A stretch of 64,000 bases of DNA from BRH-c25 sp035627615. GTDB lineage: Bacteria; Bacillota; Clostridia; Lutisporales; Lutisporaceae. A program made the translations under genes and the position numbers. Of this stretch, positions 51,522 to 59,902 are shown piece by piece (the first letter of the stretch is position 1; every line of letters starts with the position of its first letter). The notes beneath the pieces are model-generated. The model was given only the letters and a program-made list of their open reading frames with translations. It searched no databases and had not been told where the DNA came from. The DNA lies in contig DASPLL010000056.1 of assembly GCA_035627615.1 (NCBI GenBank), forward strand, positions 1 to 64,000, in the 5' to 3' direction.

Positions 51522-52856
51522 CTACTGCTTTTTCTTCATCTTTATCCTTCTTACCATAATTACCCCTATAACTGCAAGCACTCCTGCCGCTATCAGGTAT
51601 GGAATTGCTGTCACCAGTACTATAAAGGTCTTCTCCAGCCCGACGACTATGTTGTTTATGGCTTTTATAAAGCCCTGATATGCCTTTCCCCACATTCCGG
51701 TCACGTCCACACTCTTAAGCTCTTCCGGCTTAAGCTCCCTCATATATATGTGGATGGTGGAAAGCTGCACCAGATTATCCCACCGCTTCAGATCTCCGGA
51801 TTTAATGTCGATTTCTGTCCTTACCCTGTTCAGCTCCGTCTCTATCTTAAGTATCTCATCCACGGTCTTAGCCTTGGTCATAAGCTGCTTCAGACTCTGC
51901 TCCTGTATTTTCAGGTTATCCACCCTGGCGGCAGTATCTCTGTATTCTGTTGTTATGTCATTGCCGCTCGTATTCTCATTCACCAGCTTGCCCATACCTT
52001 TTATGCTGTTGAATATATTGTCAAAACTGGCTTCAGGCACCCTCACAGTCATATTTGCATACTTCTCAACGGTCTCCTTGGCTGCAGCGCCGGAATCAAC
52101 CTCCTGGACAGGCGGCATCGTAATAATGTCTATCTGCGAATTCTCTACATAGCCTCCGGTGTCTTCAGTGAGCTTTTTAATATCAGCAGCTGCCTTTTCC
52201 ACATCTTCGACATTGACTGACAGGTTGCCTGTCCGGATCACCATCCTGCCCGACCTTGAACTCTCAATTCCCCTATCTGGTGCGGCCCTATCAGCTAAGA
52301 GGTTTTCACTGAATTCCATCTTTAAAGAATTATTTGCAATCGCCGTGTCTTCAACCGAAGTTATTTGAGGCTGTTCTGCCGCTGTCTCATATTGCCGCTC
52401 ATCCGATTTCCTCTTGGCAGAGTCCGCATCAAAAGTACTTGGCGGTGCGGCAGGTGCTGCTGCGCCGTAACCCGGGGAAGCGCCATTTTCCTGGGACATT
52501 TTCATATTATTATTATACAAAAATAACGGCAGGCTTCCCAGACCTATAGCTATCACCAGTGCTGCCGCAACAAGCCCGGATGCCATTCTCATGTTCCTGT
52601 TTCCCATTATACCGCTAAAGAAGCTCTTTTTCTTTTTCTCCTCAACTAACCTTTGGTGAAGTTCCGCCCTGAAGTTCTGAGGCAGTTCAATTTCTTCGAG
52701 GTTTCCGCACACAGCTATTATATCAAGCATGCTCTCGTATTCTTCCCTGCATTCCTTGCACTCGGCAATATGCTTTTCCAGTTCGGCCTTTTCAATATCG
52801 TTCAGATCTTTATCTATATATGAGGATATCATATTCCTTATTGTTTCGCACTTCAT
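51522..52856 (-). CDS. Membrane anti-sigma factor with zinc finger and DUF4349 domain
   Basis: 444 residues. N-terminal anti-sigma zinc finger (MKC..., HIAECKECREEY; Cys/His pattern CxnHxxxCxxC), a membrane segment near 93-113 (MASGLVAAALVIAIGLGSLPLFL), then an outside domain (about 200-390) matching DUF4349: GRMVIRTGNLSVNVEDVEKA, YANMTVRVPEASFDNIFNSI, EYRDTAARVDNLKIQEQSL with a coiled coil, and TIHIYMREL. A second membrane helix (LVTAIPYLIAAGVLAVIGVIMV) ends the protein. It lies 24 bases after the sigma factor gene and presumably holds that sigma at the membrane until an envelope signal. Confidence 0.88.
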   Translation of the reverse strand: MKCETIRNMISSYIDKDLNDIEKAELEKHIAECKECREEYESMLDIIAVCGNLEEIELPQNFRAELHQRLVEEKKKKSFFSGIMGNRNMRMASGLVAAALVIAIGLGSLPLFLYNNNMKMSQENGASPGYGAAAPAAPPSTFDADSAKRKSDERQYETAAEQPQITSVEDTAIANNSLKMEFSENLLADRAAPDRGIESSRSGRMVIRTGNLSVNVEDVEKAAADIKKLTEDTGGYVENSQIDIITMPPVQEVDSGAAAKETVEKYANMTVRVPEASFDNIFNSIKGMGKLVNENTSGNDITTEYRDTAARVDNLKIQEQSLKQLMTKAKTVDEILKIETELNRVRTEIDIKSGDLKRWDNLVQLSTIHIYMRELKPEELKSVDVTGMWGKAYQGFIKAINNIVVGLEKTFIVLVTAIPYLIAAGVLAVIGVIMVRRIKMKKKQ

Positions 52857-52880
52857 AACCTTCTACCTCCCTTCACCAAA

Positions 52881-53474
52881 TTAGACTCTATATTGCCGGG
52901 AAAGTTCCATACTTGCCTTCAGCTTATCCCTGAGCATGGTTCTCGCCCTATTGATCCTTGATTTTACCGTACCCAGGGAGCAATCAAGCATATTGGATAT
53001 CTCATCATAGCTGAAGCCCTGTATGTCCCTTAACACTATTACACTTTTATATTCATCATTGAGCTCCCGGATCGCCTTCGTTATCAGTTCCCTCTGCTCA
53101 ACCCTCTCATAAGCGCTTTCTGGAGTCTCCTTGTCGGAGCAAAGCTCCATATGCAGCTCACCGTTATCTGTCTGTACCGTGCTTTCCAGAGGCACATACT
53201 TATCGTTCTTCCTGCGTCTTAACTCGTCCAGGCATACATTGGTCACAATCCTGTACAGCCAAGTAGAAAAGGCCGATTGCCCTTTAAAATCCTTTATAGA
53301 TTTGAATACCCTGAGCAGTGCTTCCTGCGCCATATCCTTCGCATCTTCCTCATTCCCCATTATACGGTAGGCAATGTTGTATGCCCTTTTATCATAGGAG
53401 CTTATCAGGAGTTCAAAGGATTCAACATCTCCGGATTGGCTCTTTTTCACTAACAGCTTTTCCAAATCACTCAC
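52881..53474 (-). CDS. ECF-type RNA polymerase sigma factor
   Basis: 197 residues, GTG start at 53474 after AAGGGGG. Region 2 (ISSYDKRAYNIAYRIMGNEEDAKDMAQEALLRVFKSI, FKGQSAFSTWLYRIVTNVC) and region 4 (ELNDEYKSVIVLRDIQGFSYDEISNMLDCSLGTVKSRINRAR) are both clear, with no region 3, as in sigma-W-like ECF factors. The zinc-finger anti-sigma follows. It likely controls an envelope-stress regulon, which could include nearby wall genes; no promoter consensus was identified. Confidence 0.93.
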   Translation of the reverse strand: MSDLEKLLVKKSQSGDVESFELLISSYDKRAYNIAYRIMGNEEDAKDMAQEALLRVFKSIKDFKGQSAFSTWLYRIVTNVCLDELRRRKNDKYVPLESTVQTDNGELHMELCSDKETPESAYERVEQRELITKAIRELNDEYKSVIVLRDIQGFSYDEISNMLDCSLGTVKSRINRARTMLRDKLKASMELSRQYRV

Positions 53475-53883
53475 AGTATTTCCCCCTTCCGCTTCTTAAT
53501 ATCCTATAGTGCCTCGTAACGCATATAACTTCTTGAGCATGCGAGGCACTAAATCAAGGTTGTGATTATTAACACTATGAAAGACAAGAAATTTGTTGTG
53601 TTAATAATCACTAGATATCCGCGTTCCTTCAAATATATATTCGTATATGTAATCCATTTTTTTGGTGTCTTCCGGTAAATTATACCATATATAATCAAAG
53701 AAGGCATTAATATGCCTGCTTTGATTAGACGAAACTTTTAATAGAAAGTTCCAGAATATACATCAAAAAAACATTTCTTTCAAAATTGCCGCATATGATA
53801 TTATTTTATCCTGATTTATCACTATATATATTGGCAAAAAAACAACAGCACCTTTATATAAAAATGCTGCCGTTTTTTTGCCA
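53475..53883. other. Intergenic stretch with three large inverted repeats
   Basis: No gene seen in 409 bases. Inverted repeats: TAGTGCCTCG (53507) with CGAGGCACTA (53542); GTGATTATTAACAC (53562) with GTGTTAATAATCAC (53598), 14 of 14 matched; and AATCAAAGAAGGCAT (53693) with ATGCCTGCTTTGATT (53712), 14 of 15. None has a T-run. The last 45 bases are the terminator of the L,D-transpeptidase gene. Confidence 0.75.
53836..53879 (-). terminator. Terminator after the L,D-transpeptidase gene
   Basis: CGGCAGCA/TGCTGTTG pairing with an A/T loop, with GTTTTTTTG on the minus-strand continuation, just past the stop at 53884. Confidence 0.6.
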
Positions 53884-55281
53884 TCATTCTTCCACGGGTT
53901 GACTTTCCTTGCTTTTAATATCTATTACAGTTCTAAAAATATTAGAATTATAGTCATAGTTCCCTAGAAAAGTCTCCAGATCAATATTCTCATCCGGCTC
54001 CTCCATTTGAGCTAAAAAAGCCTCCTGCACCCAGCCTGCTTCCTCACATATATCATAAGCCGCTCCAGCATTCAATACAAGTCTTCCATCGAGGAAATCC
54101 GTTCTATAGTACTCCTGTCCTGATCTCAGGAAGGTTGGTAGTCTTATATCTACTGCCCCATAGCAGGAGTTCATGCTCTTGTAACCGCCCAGGACTTCAA
54201 TAATATTATCCACATCAACACACTGTACCTTATTCCTGTCAAGCTTCATAATTCCTTTATCAAACAGTCTCACATCGACAGAGTCTTCAGAATACTCGTA
54301 TCCAAGCTGTTTAACTGCTGATATGTCCAGGAGATCAGCTTTATCATAGTCCCCGAGGTTTAGACCTGCAAACACACCATTGATCTTTATTATTTTCATA
54401 TTTATATATGCATTCCTTACTGCTTTGTCATAGCTGATGCTTCCACCAAACTGCTTCACTACCTGTGAGAGATTGACATATATTACTCCATCCAGCTCTT
54501 TTATTCCTATATCAAAGCTGCCGGCTATTTCTGCAGTCAGTCCGAACATGTCCTCAGCCGCCATATAGTTCACATATATTCCTTCCTGCTCTTCTATGGA
54601 ATCACAGGTCACCGGACTGCCGTTCAGGAATATTCCAATGCCTTGAGATACTGCCACCGGTTTGCCGGTAGTCCTTTTTAAAATTTCCTGAGTGGTTTTT
54701 ATCGATCCCTCAGGTATATCCATTTCCTCCAGCTTCTCCTGCAGCTGCCATTCATCCAAATCATCAACTTTATAACTGTCCGGATATATGATCACAGCTT
54801 TTTCTCCGGAGTATTTATCCTCAAATACCTTTATCCTGTCGTATATAATGCTGACAGGTGTACTCACAGCTACCATGTTGTATAGCTCCACCACATCCCG
54901 GTTGTACATCCTGATACAACCTGAAGACGCGTAGGTTCCAATGGACTCAGGCCTGTTATTGCCGTGAATCCCTATGCTTTTTGTTATTCCTATCCATCTT
55001 ACTCCAAGAGGATTCTGCGGTCCGGGCGGTATTACATCACCTTCATTTATCCAGTATGGGTTTTCAGTTTTGTAAATCACCCTGTATTCCCCCTGTGGAG
55101 TGGGAGTAGACCGCTTTCCTACACAAACCGGGTATTCCTTGAACAGTATACCGTCCTTATACAAGCTCAGAGTGCGGGAAGGCAGATTGATCTCTATACT
55201 TGCTTTGCCGGACTCACTTCCGGCCGATACCTGAATGCAGCAAACAAAAACAATAAGTGCAATAAAAAAGGACCTCTTCAC
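53884..55281 (-). CDS. L,D-transpeptidase (YkuD domain) with C-terminal stalk-like repeats
   Basis: 465 residues from GTG at 55281 (AAGGAGG eight bases upstream). Signal peptide (KRSFFIALIVFVCCIQVSAG), then a YkuD domain at about 25-150: IEINLPSRTLSLYKDGILFK, GKRSTPTPQGEYRVI, SIGIHGNNRPESIGTYASSGCIRMYNRDV with the catalytic His, Ser and Cys in place. The remaining 300 residues contain copper-amine-oxidase-like pieces (IGIFLNGSPVTCDS, VNYMAAEDMFGLTAEI, VIYVNLSQVVKQFGGSISYD). Makes 3-3 cross-links or attaches proteins to peptidoglycan. Confidence 0.9.
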   Translation of the reverse strand: MKRSFFIALIVFVCCIQVSAGSESGKASIEINLPSRTLSLYKDGILFKEYPVCVGKRSTPTPQGEYRVIYKTENPYWINEGDVIPPGPQNPLGVRWIGITKSIGIHGNNRPESIGTYASSGCIRMYNRDVVELYNMVAVSTPVSIIYDRIKVFEDKYSGEKAVIIYPDSYKVDDLDEWQLQEKLEEMDIPEGSIKTTQEILKRTTGKPVAVSQGIGIFLNGSPVTCDSIEEQEGIYVNYMAAEDMFGLTAEIAGSFDIGIKELDGVIYVNLSQVVKQFGGSISYDKAVRNAYINMKIIKINGVFAGLNLGDYDKADLLDISAVKQLGYEYSEDSVDVRLFDKGIMKLDRNKVQCVDVDNIIEVLGGYKSMNSCYGAVDIRLPTFLRSGQEYYRTDFLDGRLVLNAGAAYDICEEAGWVQEAFLAQMEEPDENIDLETFLGNYDYNSNIFRTVIDIKSKESQPVEE

Positions 55282-55452
55282 ATCCAATTCCTCCTTATTA
55301 TATGAACCCTCAGGGAGTATACTCCTATAACCATTGCCTTCAGATTATTGACAACAGCCGGAAAACTTAATCACTTAAATTGCACAAAATTAATATGTAT
55401 TGTCTGATCAGCACATTTATTCAGACTTTCCTGAATATCAGACAAAAAAGAA

Positions 55453-55483
55453 AAACCTGGAAAATCCATGCTTTTCCAGGTTT
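55453..55483 (-). terminator. Terminator after the YdjM-type gene
   Basis: AAACCTGGAAAA/TTTTCCAGGTTT stem, seven-base loop, T-run on the minus strand. Confidence 0.85.
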
Positions 55484-55495
55484 AAGCCTATACTT

Positions 55496-56437
55496 CTATA
55501 CTTCTACATTTCTGCTCTTTGTATACGGATGAAACAATGACGTCACCACTTCAAGGTCCCTGTTTATAACAGCTGTTGCATGGTGCAGAAAATCCTTGGC
55601 AAGATAGTACCTCAAATCTATAAACTTGAAAATATAGCTGTCTTCTATCCTTTCACAATCAATATGGAATATCGGAGTGAACTGGCTGAAGAATCTGGCT
55701 ACAGGTGTGTCTATCGCAAGCTTATACAAGCTCGTATCTATGTTTTTCTTTATATCTATCACTTTGAACCTTCTGGGAAAAATATTCACTTCCCCGATAA
55801 CCTTTTCTTTCCCTGTGCTCAGGATAAAATGCCATTTGATAAGCCCGATCATTGAAGGCAGTATCCTGAAATGGACAGGTTTGTACTTACCGCCCAAATT
55901 CTTAAGAACAATGCTTTGCGCCAGTTTTTTCATCAAATGACGAAATATTAAGTAGCCGATAAATACAGGCACTGCCATATAGTAGGGCATGATGTTTCTT
56001 GTGTAGGGCAGTATAATACTCAGACATACTATTATAAGCATGGGGTCGTAAATAAGAAGAAGATCAAGCGTTATACGTTTTTTGTTCAAAGGCCATAAAA
56101 TTTGTGCACCGTACGAATTGGTTATATCCAGGGCAATGTGTGAAAAACAGCCCAGAAGCGTAACCGTAAAAACCTTCCAGAGTGCTATGTTGCCGAATGC
56201 CAGCCATAGCAAGCCTGTCAGGACGCCTGAATATATGAACATCATTGGTATTGAGTGAGACATGCCCCTATGATTTTTCAGATAAACATAGTCGCCCTTA
56301 AGCTGCATAATAATGTCCCCATCAGGAATAATCGCACCTGCCACACAGCCTAATATTGCAGGATTTGTAACAGTCAGAGGCTCGCCCGCCAATACAGCAA
56401 TGCTCAATCCCACAACTGCGTGTGTAATTGGATCCAT
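55496..56437 (-). CDS. YdjM/LexA-binding-type membrane-bound metal-dependent hydrolase
   Basis: 313 residues. Family signature at the N-terminus, MDPITHAVVGLSIAVLAGEP, with GAIIPDGDIIMQL, HRGMSHSIPMMFI and GCFSHIALDITNSYGAQILWPLNKKRI giving the His/Asp metal ligands between membrane helices. The C-terminal 120 residues (KVIGEVNIFPRRFKVIDIK onward) are soluble. Biochemical function poorly known in the family. Good ribosome site (GAGAGGAG). Single gene with terminator. Confidence 0.87.
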   Translation of the reverse strand: MDPITHAVVGLSIAVLAGEPLTVTNPAILGCVAGAIIPDGDIIMQLKGDYVYLKNHRGMSHSIPMMFIYSGVLTGLLWLAFGNIALWKVFTVTLLGCFSHIALDITNSYGAQILWPLNKKRITLDLLLIYDPMLIIVCLSIILPYTRNIMPYYMAVPVFIGYLIFRHLMKKLAQSIVLKNLGGKYKPVHFRILPSMIGLIKWHFILSTGKEKVIGEVNIFPRRFKVIDIKKNIDTSLYKLAIDTPVARFFSQFTPIFHIDCERIEDSYIFKFIDLRYYLAKDFLHHATAVINRDLEVVTSLFHPYTKSRNVEV

Positions 56438-56655
56438 CAGTCAATTACTCCTCTCATTTTTGTTTACATAATATTATATCATAAAAGCGTATTTTTTTAT
56501 AAATGCAATTTTTGTCTTGCGGTAAACTATAGTACAATGTATGCATGTTCGTCATTTTATGTTTACATGCCCATGAGTAATTTTCATCATGTAATGTCAA
56601 ATATATGTGTTGATTTTTAAGGATTTATATGCTATTATATTTTACGTGGCTAAAT

Positions 56656-56738
56656 GCCGGAGTGGCGGAATTGGCAGACGCACATGACTCAAAATCATGC
56701 GGGAAACCATGCGGGTTCGAGTCCCGCCTCCGGCACCA
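56656..56738 (+). tRNA. tRNA-Leu (anticodon CAA)
   Basis: Complete 83-base class II tRNA: acceptor GCCGGAG/CTCCGGC, D-arm GGCGGAATTGGCAGACGC, anticodon stem CATGA/TCATG with loop CTCAAAA (anticodon CAA), long variable arm, T-arm GGGTTCGAGTCCC, encoded ACCA. Confidence 0.95.
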
Positions 56739-56750
56739 TATATTGAAATC

Positions 56751-56787
56751 AAAAAGGTTCCAAAGCAATACTTTGAAACCTTTTTTT
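56751..56787 (+). terminator. Terminator of tRNA-Leu(CAA)
   Basis: Stem AAAAAGGTTCCAAAG/CTTTGAAACCTTTTT with a five-base loop and a T-run. Confidence 0.85.
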
Positions 56788-56792
56788 ATTTG

Positions 56793-56878
56793 TCTTTTTC
56801 AACTTATGCATTTCTGCTTCATTTTCCAGGGTGGCGGCCTCGATTCTTTCATATTCCTGATTATTTCTGCATGACTGA
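56793..56878 (-). pseudogene. Duplicated 3' fragment of the coiled-coil gene
   Basis: On the minus strand this repeats the end of the gene at 57431-57871: HAEIIR..., RIEAATLENEAEMHKLKK against HAEIIRRIERIEVSTLENEA. A one-base loss in the middle breaks the frame, and there is no start. Lies between tRNA-Leu and the holin-like gene, so the holin-like gene is flanked by the intact gene and its fragment in direct orientation. Confidence 0.75.
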
Positions 56879-56958
56879 GTAATTACCGGATACAAAGGTT
56901 ATTAAGTTATGCTTTATTAGCACTGTTTATAACCTAATAACCTGCATACCCAACATCC

Positions 56959-57276
56959 TCACTTAGTATCCCTTTCACTCTGTTTTGCTTCATATACAGC
57001 CTTATCATTCATCTTGCCGGCGGCGGCAGCAACAATAAAAGCATTGAACAAGGCCAGAGCCACAGATGCCCAGGTTAATCCTCCGGTTATGACTGTGGTG
57101 GCAACCAATAGCACAATAAATGCCCAGAAAACTGCATACAAGTCGGTTCCGATAGCTCCCATAAGCTTTGGCAGTAATTTATCCAATGGCCTTTTGGTAT
57201 AAGCTACAATAAAGTACACGAGCGTAGCAGCACCTGTCAAGGTGGCTATCGCTTCCCAGGTAAAAAGTTTATCCAT
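56959..57276 (-). CDS. Holin-like small membrane protein
   Basis: 105 residues with three hydrophobic helices: WEAIATLTGAATLVYFIVAY, DLYAVFWAFIVLLVATTVI and WASVALALFNAFIVAAAAGK, and a charged C-terminal tail (AVYEAKQSERDTK). Size and layout match clostridial phage holin-like proteins. GGAGTGAAAATAA precedes the ATG. The coiled-coil gene lies upstream on the same strand. No endolysin nearby. May be a domesticated prophage remnant or have a host role. Confidence 0.65.
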   Translation of the reverse strand: MDKLFTWEAIATLTGAATLVYFIVAYTKRPLDKLLPKLMGAIGTDLYAVFWAFIVLLVATTVITGGLTWASVALALFNAFIVAAAAGKMNDKAVYEAKQSERDTK

Positions 57277-57370
57277 TTATTTTCACTCCTTTTTGTCTTC
57301 TACCCTTATTCTATGACAAGCTGATTTAGCTAGTTCCTTGATTATCTCTTGTAAATAATCTATGTTGAGC

Positions 57371-57396
57371 AGAATAAAAAAGAAGCTTGTAAAAGC
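57371..57396 (-). terminator. Possible terminator after the coiled-coil gene
   Basis: On the minus strand GAGCTTTTACAAGCTTCTTT followed by more T: short AGCTT/AAGCT stem with a T-run. Confidence 0.45.
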
Positions 57397-57430
57397 TCCT
57401 GCTATATCCTGCATACTTGACATTGCAATC

Positions 57431-57871
57431 CTATTTTGCCTTTTTCAATTTATGTATTTCCGCCTCATTTTCCAGGGTGGAGACCTCGATCCTCTCAATT
57501 CTCCTGATTATCTCAGCATGACTTCGCTTATTCTCGTCGTAATGGCTTTGCTGTATTTCTGCCATCTGCTCCAGCTTCGACTGCATTTTTTCCTGAGTTA
57601 TATGCAGTTTATTCTGACTTTTTTGGAGTTCCTTGATATATGATTTCAGACTACTCTGTCCTTCCTGGAGTTCTTTATTATCTGATTTCAGGCTACTCTG
57701 CCCTTCCTGGAGCTCCTTGATATCACCTTTAAGACTATTCTGTCCTTCCTGCAGTTCCTTGATATCATCTTTCAGGCCGCTTTGCCCTTCCTGAAGCTCC
57801 TTAATATTACCCTTCAGATCTATATACATTCTTTCCATCAGATCATATATCTTATCAATTTTATCTTCCAT
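57431..57871 (-). CDS. Coiled-coil protein with 14-residue tandem repeats
   Basis: 146 residues. After MEDKIDKIYDLMERMYIDLKG come five copies of a 14-residue unit of the form (I/N)KELQEGQSSLKSD, then a further coil and the end RIEVSTLENEAEIHKLKKAK. Two heptads per unit means copy number can vary without disturbing the coil. No membrane segment or signal. The layout recalls XhlA-like and phage-tail-associated coil proteins next to holins, but there is no direct proof. A broken copy of its 3' end sits at 56793-56878. Confidence 0.78.
   Translation of the reverse strand: MEDKIDKIYDLMERMYIDLKGNIKELQEGQSGLKDDIKELQEGQNSLKGDIKELQEGQSSLKSDNKELQEGQSSLKSYIKELQKSQNKLHITQEKMQSKLEQMAEIQQSHYDENKRSHAEIIRRIERIEVSTLENEAEIHKLKKAK
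57603..57810 (-). repeat. 42-base tandem repeats inside the coiled-coil gene
   Basis: Five units with plus-strand core TGCCCTTCCTGGAGCTCCTT in slightly varied forms, in register with the protein repeat. The DNA similarity suggests recent expansion. Confidence 0.82.
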
Positions 57872-57985
57872 ACCCCCAACCTCCCATACTCCTATTATAA
57901 CCTACCGTCTTTTACAATAAAAGTATTTTATTCCCATATATTCCCTTGCATATGTGCAGCCAAAGACCGATTTTTAAGAGCCGCA

Positions 57986-59320
57986 TTATTGCGGCTCTTC
58001 TGCCCTGTTCGGATCTACAGTCCTTTTCTCTATCCTTATCTTGGATATTCTCTTGTCATCAACCTCTTCTATCCTGAAGTATATATTGCCCATGTCCACC
58101 TCATCGCCTACCTCCGGCATTTTGCCCGAGTGGCTAAGTAACATACCGCTTATTGTGTCGAACTCCTCTTCCGGTATGCTGGTGTCCATAATATCATTCA
58201 CATCACCTATATCAAGCATTCCGCTGACAATATATGTATTGTCGTCTATCTTCTCAAAATCAAGAACGACGTCATCGTATTCGTCAAATATGTTTCCGAC
58301 TATCTCTTCAAGCAAGTCCTCTATCGTGATCAGCCCGGCCGTTCCGCCATATTCATCTATGACAACCGCAATGTGGGTTTTGGATTTCTGCATTTCCTTG
58401 AAAAGCTCGTCGATCTTCTTGTACTCCGGTACGAAATATACTGACCGGATTATATTTTTAAGGGAAACCTCCCATTCCATTTTCCTTTTTATCATACCGA
58501 AAAGGTCTTTTACATACAATATCCCAATGATATTATCTATTGATTCTTCATATACCGGGATCCTGGAGAAGTTCTCCTCCACTATCACATCAAGTATCTC
58601 GTCCAGTGTAGCTTCCGAGCTTATTGCAACAATATCGGTCCTGGGAGTCATAACTTCTTTTGCGACTGTATCGTCGAATTCAAAAATGCTGTTGATCATT
58701 TCAGTCTCAGTTTCCTGGAATATCCCTTTCTCTTCCCCGACGTTTATCATCAGCCTGATTTCTTCTTCGGTTATTTGCTCTCCTGTGGCTTTTACCTGGC
58801 CTCCCAGCAGTTTTACAATAATATTTGTTGAAAAGGTAAGAAATTTTACAACGGGCGAAGTAATCTTGGACAAAAAATTAATTGTTCCTGCAACTTTAAG
58901 TGCAATCTTGTCGGATTGTGAAAGAGCCATTCTCTTTGGAACAAGCTCCCCCAATATTAAAGTAAATAGTGCAATCACACTGGTTACAATGAATGTAGAA
59001 ATCCATGCAGCTGAGTGTGATATGCCTGGAACATTCAGACGCACCAATAGCGTAGCCAGGCCTTCCGATAATGTCTGAGCACCTATTGCGCTGGCAAGGA
59101 AGCCGGCAAGGGTAATGCCGATCTGAATAGTGGCCAGCAGCTTGCTCGGCTCTTCAAGAAACCTGTTTACTAAAATTGCAGCTTTGTTGCCTTCATCAAC
59201 AAGCGGTTTGATCCTGGATTGCCTTACTGATACTATAGCCATTTCAGAAGCGGCAAAATACGCATTCAAACCTATCAGTATGAATATGACCAGCATTTGT
59301 GTCCATAAGTCTCCGTCCAT
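57986..59320 (-). CDS. CNNM/CorC (HlyC) family membrane protein with CBS pair
   Basis: 444 residues. N-terminal CNNM transmembrane domain (to about 190: LIGLNAYFAASEMAIVSVRQSRIKPL, IGITLAGFLASAIGAQTLSE, LILGELVPKRMALSQSDKIA), then two CBS domains (EVMTPRTDIVAISSEATLDE, SRIPVYEESIDNIIGILYVKDL and IAVVIDEYGGTAGLITIEDL), and a C-terminal CorC domain (FEKIDDNTYIVSGMLDIGDV). Linked to magnesium or sodium transport; often labelled hemolysin without support. Monocistronic; 410 non-coding bases precede it. Confidence 0.92.
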   Translation of the reverse strand: MDGDLWTQMLVIFILIGLNAYFAASEMAIVSVRQSRIKPLVDEGNKAAILVNRFLEEPSKLLATIQIGITLAGFLASAIGAQTLSEGLATLLVRLNVPGISHSAAWISTFIVTSVIALFTLILGELVPKRMALSQSDKIALKVAGTINFLSKITSPVVKFLTFSTNIIVKLLGGQVKATGEQITEEEIRLMINVGEEKGIFQETETEMINSIFEFDDTVAKEVMTPRTDIVAISSEATLDEILDVIVEENFSRIPVYEESIDNIIGILYVKDLFGMIKRKMEWEVSLKNIIRSVYFVPEYKKIDELFKEMQKSKTHIAVVIDEYGGTAGLITIEDLLEEIVGNIFDEYDDVVLDFEKIDDNTYIVSGMLDIGDVNDIMDTSIPEEEFDTISGMLLSHSGKMPEVGDEVDMGNIYFRIEEVDDKRISKIRIEKRTVDPNRAEEPQ

Positions 59321-59710
59321 TAAAAAAATTCCCCCTAATTATTTTGCGGAAATCAGCTATACATTAATTCAGAATCCGCAAAATGCTTTCCTTGATGTTA
59401 TTGAATTCGCATAATACCCCATAGGAATACTTTTGTGCGTTCAATATAGTAAATCATTTGTTAATATTATACTATTTATTCTCCTATAAGTACAAACTAA
59501 AACATAGTCAAATATATCCTGCTACTTCCAGTTTTCCAGCCATATCACCTGCTATTAAGGTATAACAAGCCCTATTGCAATTATATCAGACAATTTGTAC
59601 TTTATTTGTCGAATCTCAGTTTTGCGCTTTATTCCAAGCAGCCCTTATTGTAGTAATGCGCCATATTAGCCGCTGCTATTCTCCTGTTTGGCAAATCATG
59701 CTTTTCTTCA
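59321..59710. other. Intergenic stretch, no gene seen
   Basis: Upstream region of the CNNM gene, AT-rich near 59440-59500. I found no convincing ORF, RNA or repeat. Confidence 0.55.
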
Positions 59711-59745
59711 AAAAAACGGCCTACTGTTTGTTAAGCCAGCAGGCC
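59711..59745 (-). terminator. Terminator overlapping the end of the small membrane gene
   Basis: On the minus strand GGCCTGCTG/CAGTAGGCC with a loop that contains the stop codon of the 56-residue gene, followed by GTTTTTTT. Confidence 0.82.
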
Positions 59746-59901
59746 TTGCGGTAAATCCATTATGAAAACCAAAAGCATTAGCACCAGAAAGGTCTTGTCA
59801 CACTGGCTCTCTACATACAGAATAAATACAATGGCAAGGATCAAAAAGTCTTCCGGGCTTAACCTGTTGAGTATCCCCAAGGCTAAACGTTCCACACCCA
59901 T
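59731..59901 (-). CDS. Very small hydrophobic protein coupled to the upstream gene
   Basis: 56 residues. ATG at 59901 is one base past the TGA of the preceding gene (TGA-A-ATG), so translation is coupled. The sequence runs MGVERLALGILNRLSPEDFL, then ILAIVFILYVESQCDK and TFLVLMLLVFIMDLPQG. Two short hydrophobic stretches broken by an acidic ESQCDK recall the small DDLLLLALLFLLL..CD proteins of clostridia. The terminator hairpin begins inside its last codons. Probably membrane-bound; function unknown. Confidence 0.68.
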   Translation of the reverse strand: MGVERLALGILNRLSPEDFLILAIVFILYVESQCDKTFLVLMLLVFIMDLPQGLLA

Positions 59902-59902
59902 T

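Noticed and set aside
56629..56874. ORF across tRNA-Leu(CAA)
   Set aside because: The tRNA itself creates the frame (AELADAHDSKSCG pattern typical of translated tRNA-Leu).
57603..57810. CRISPR-like array
   Set aside because: Regularly spaced repeats here are in-frame 42-base coding repeats without spacers and no cas genes are near.
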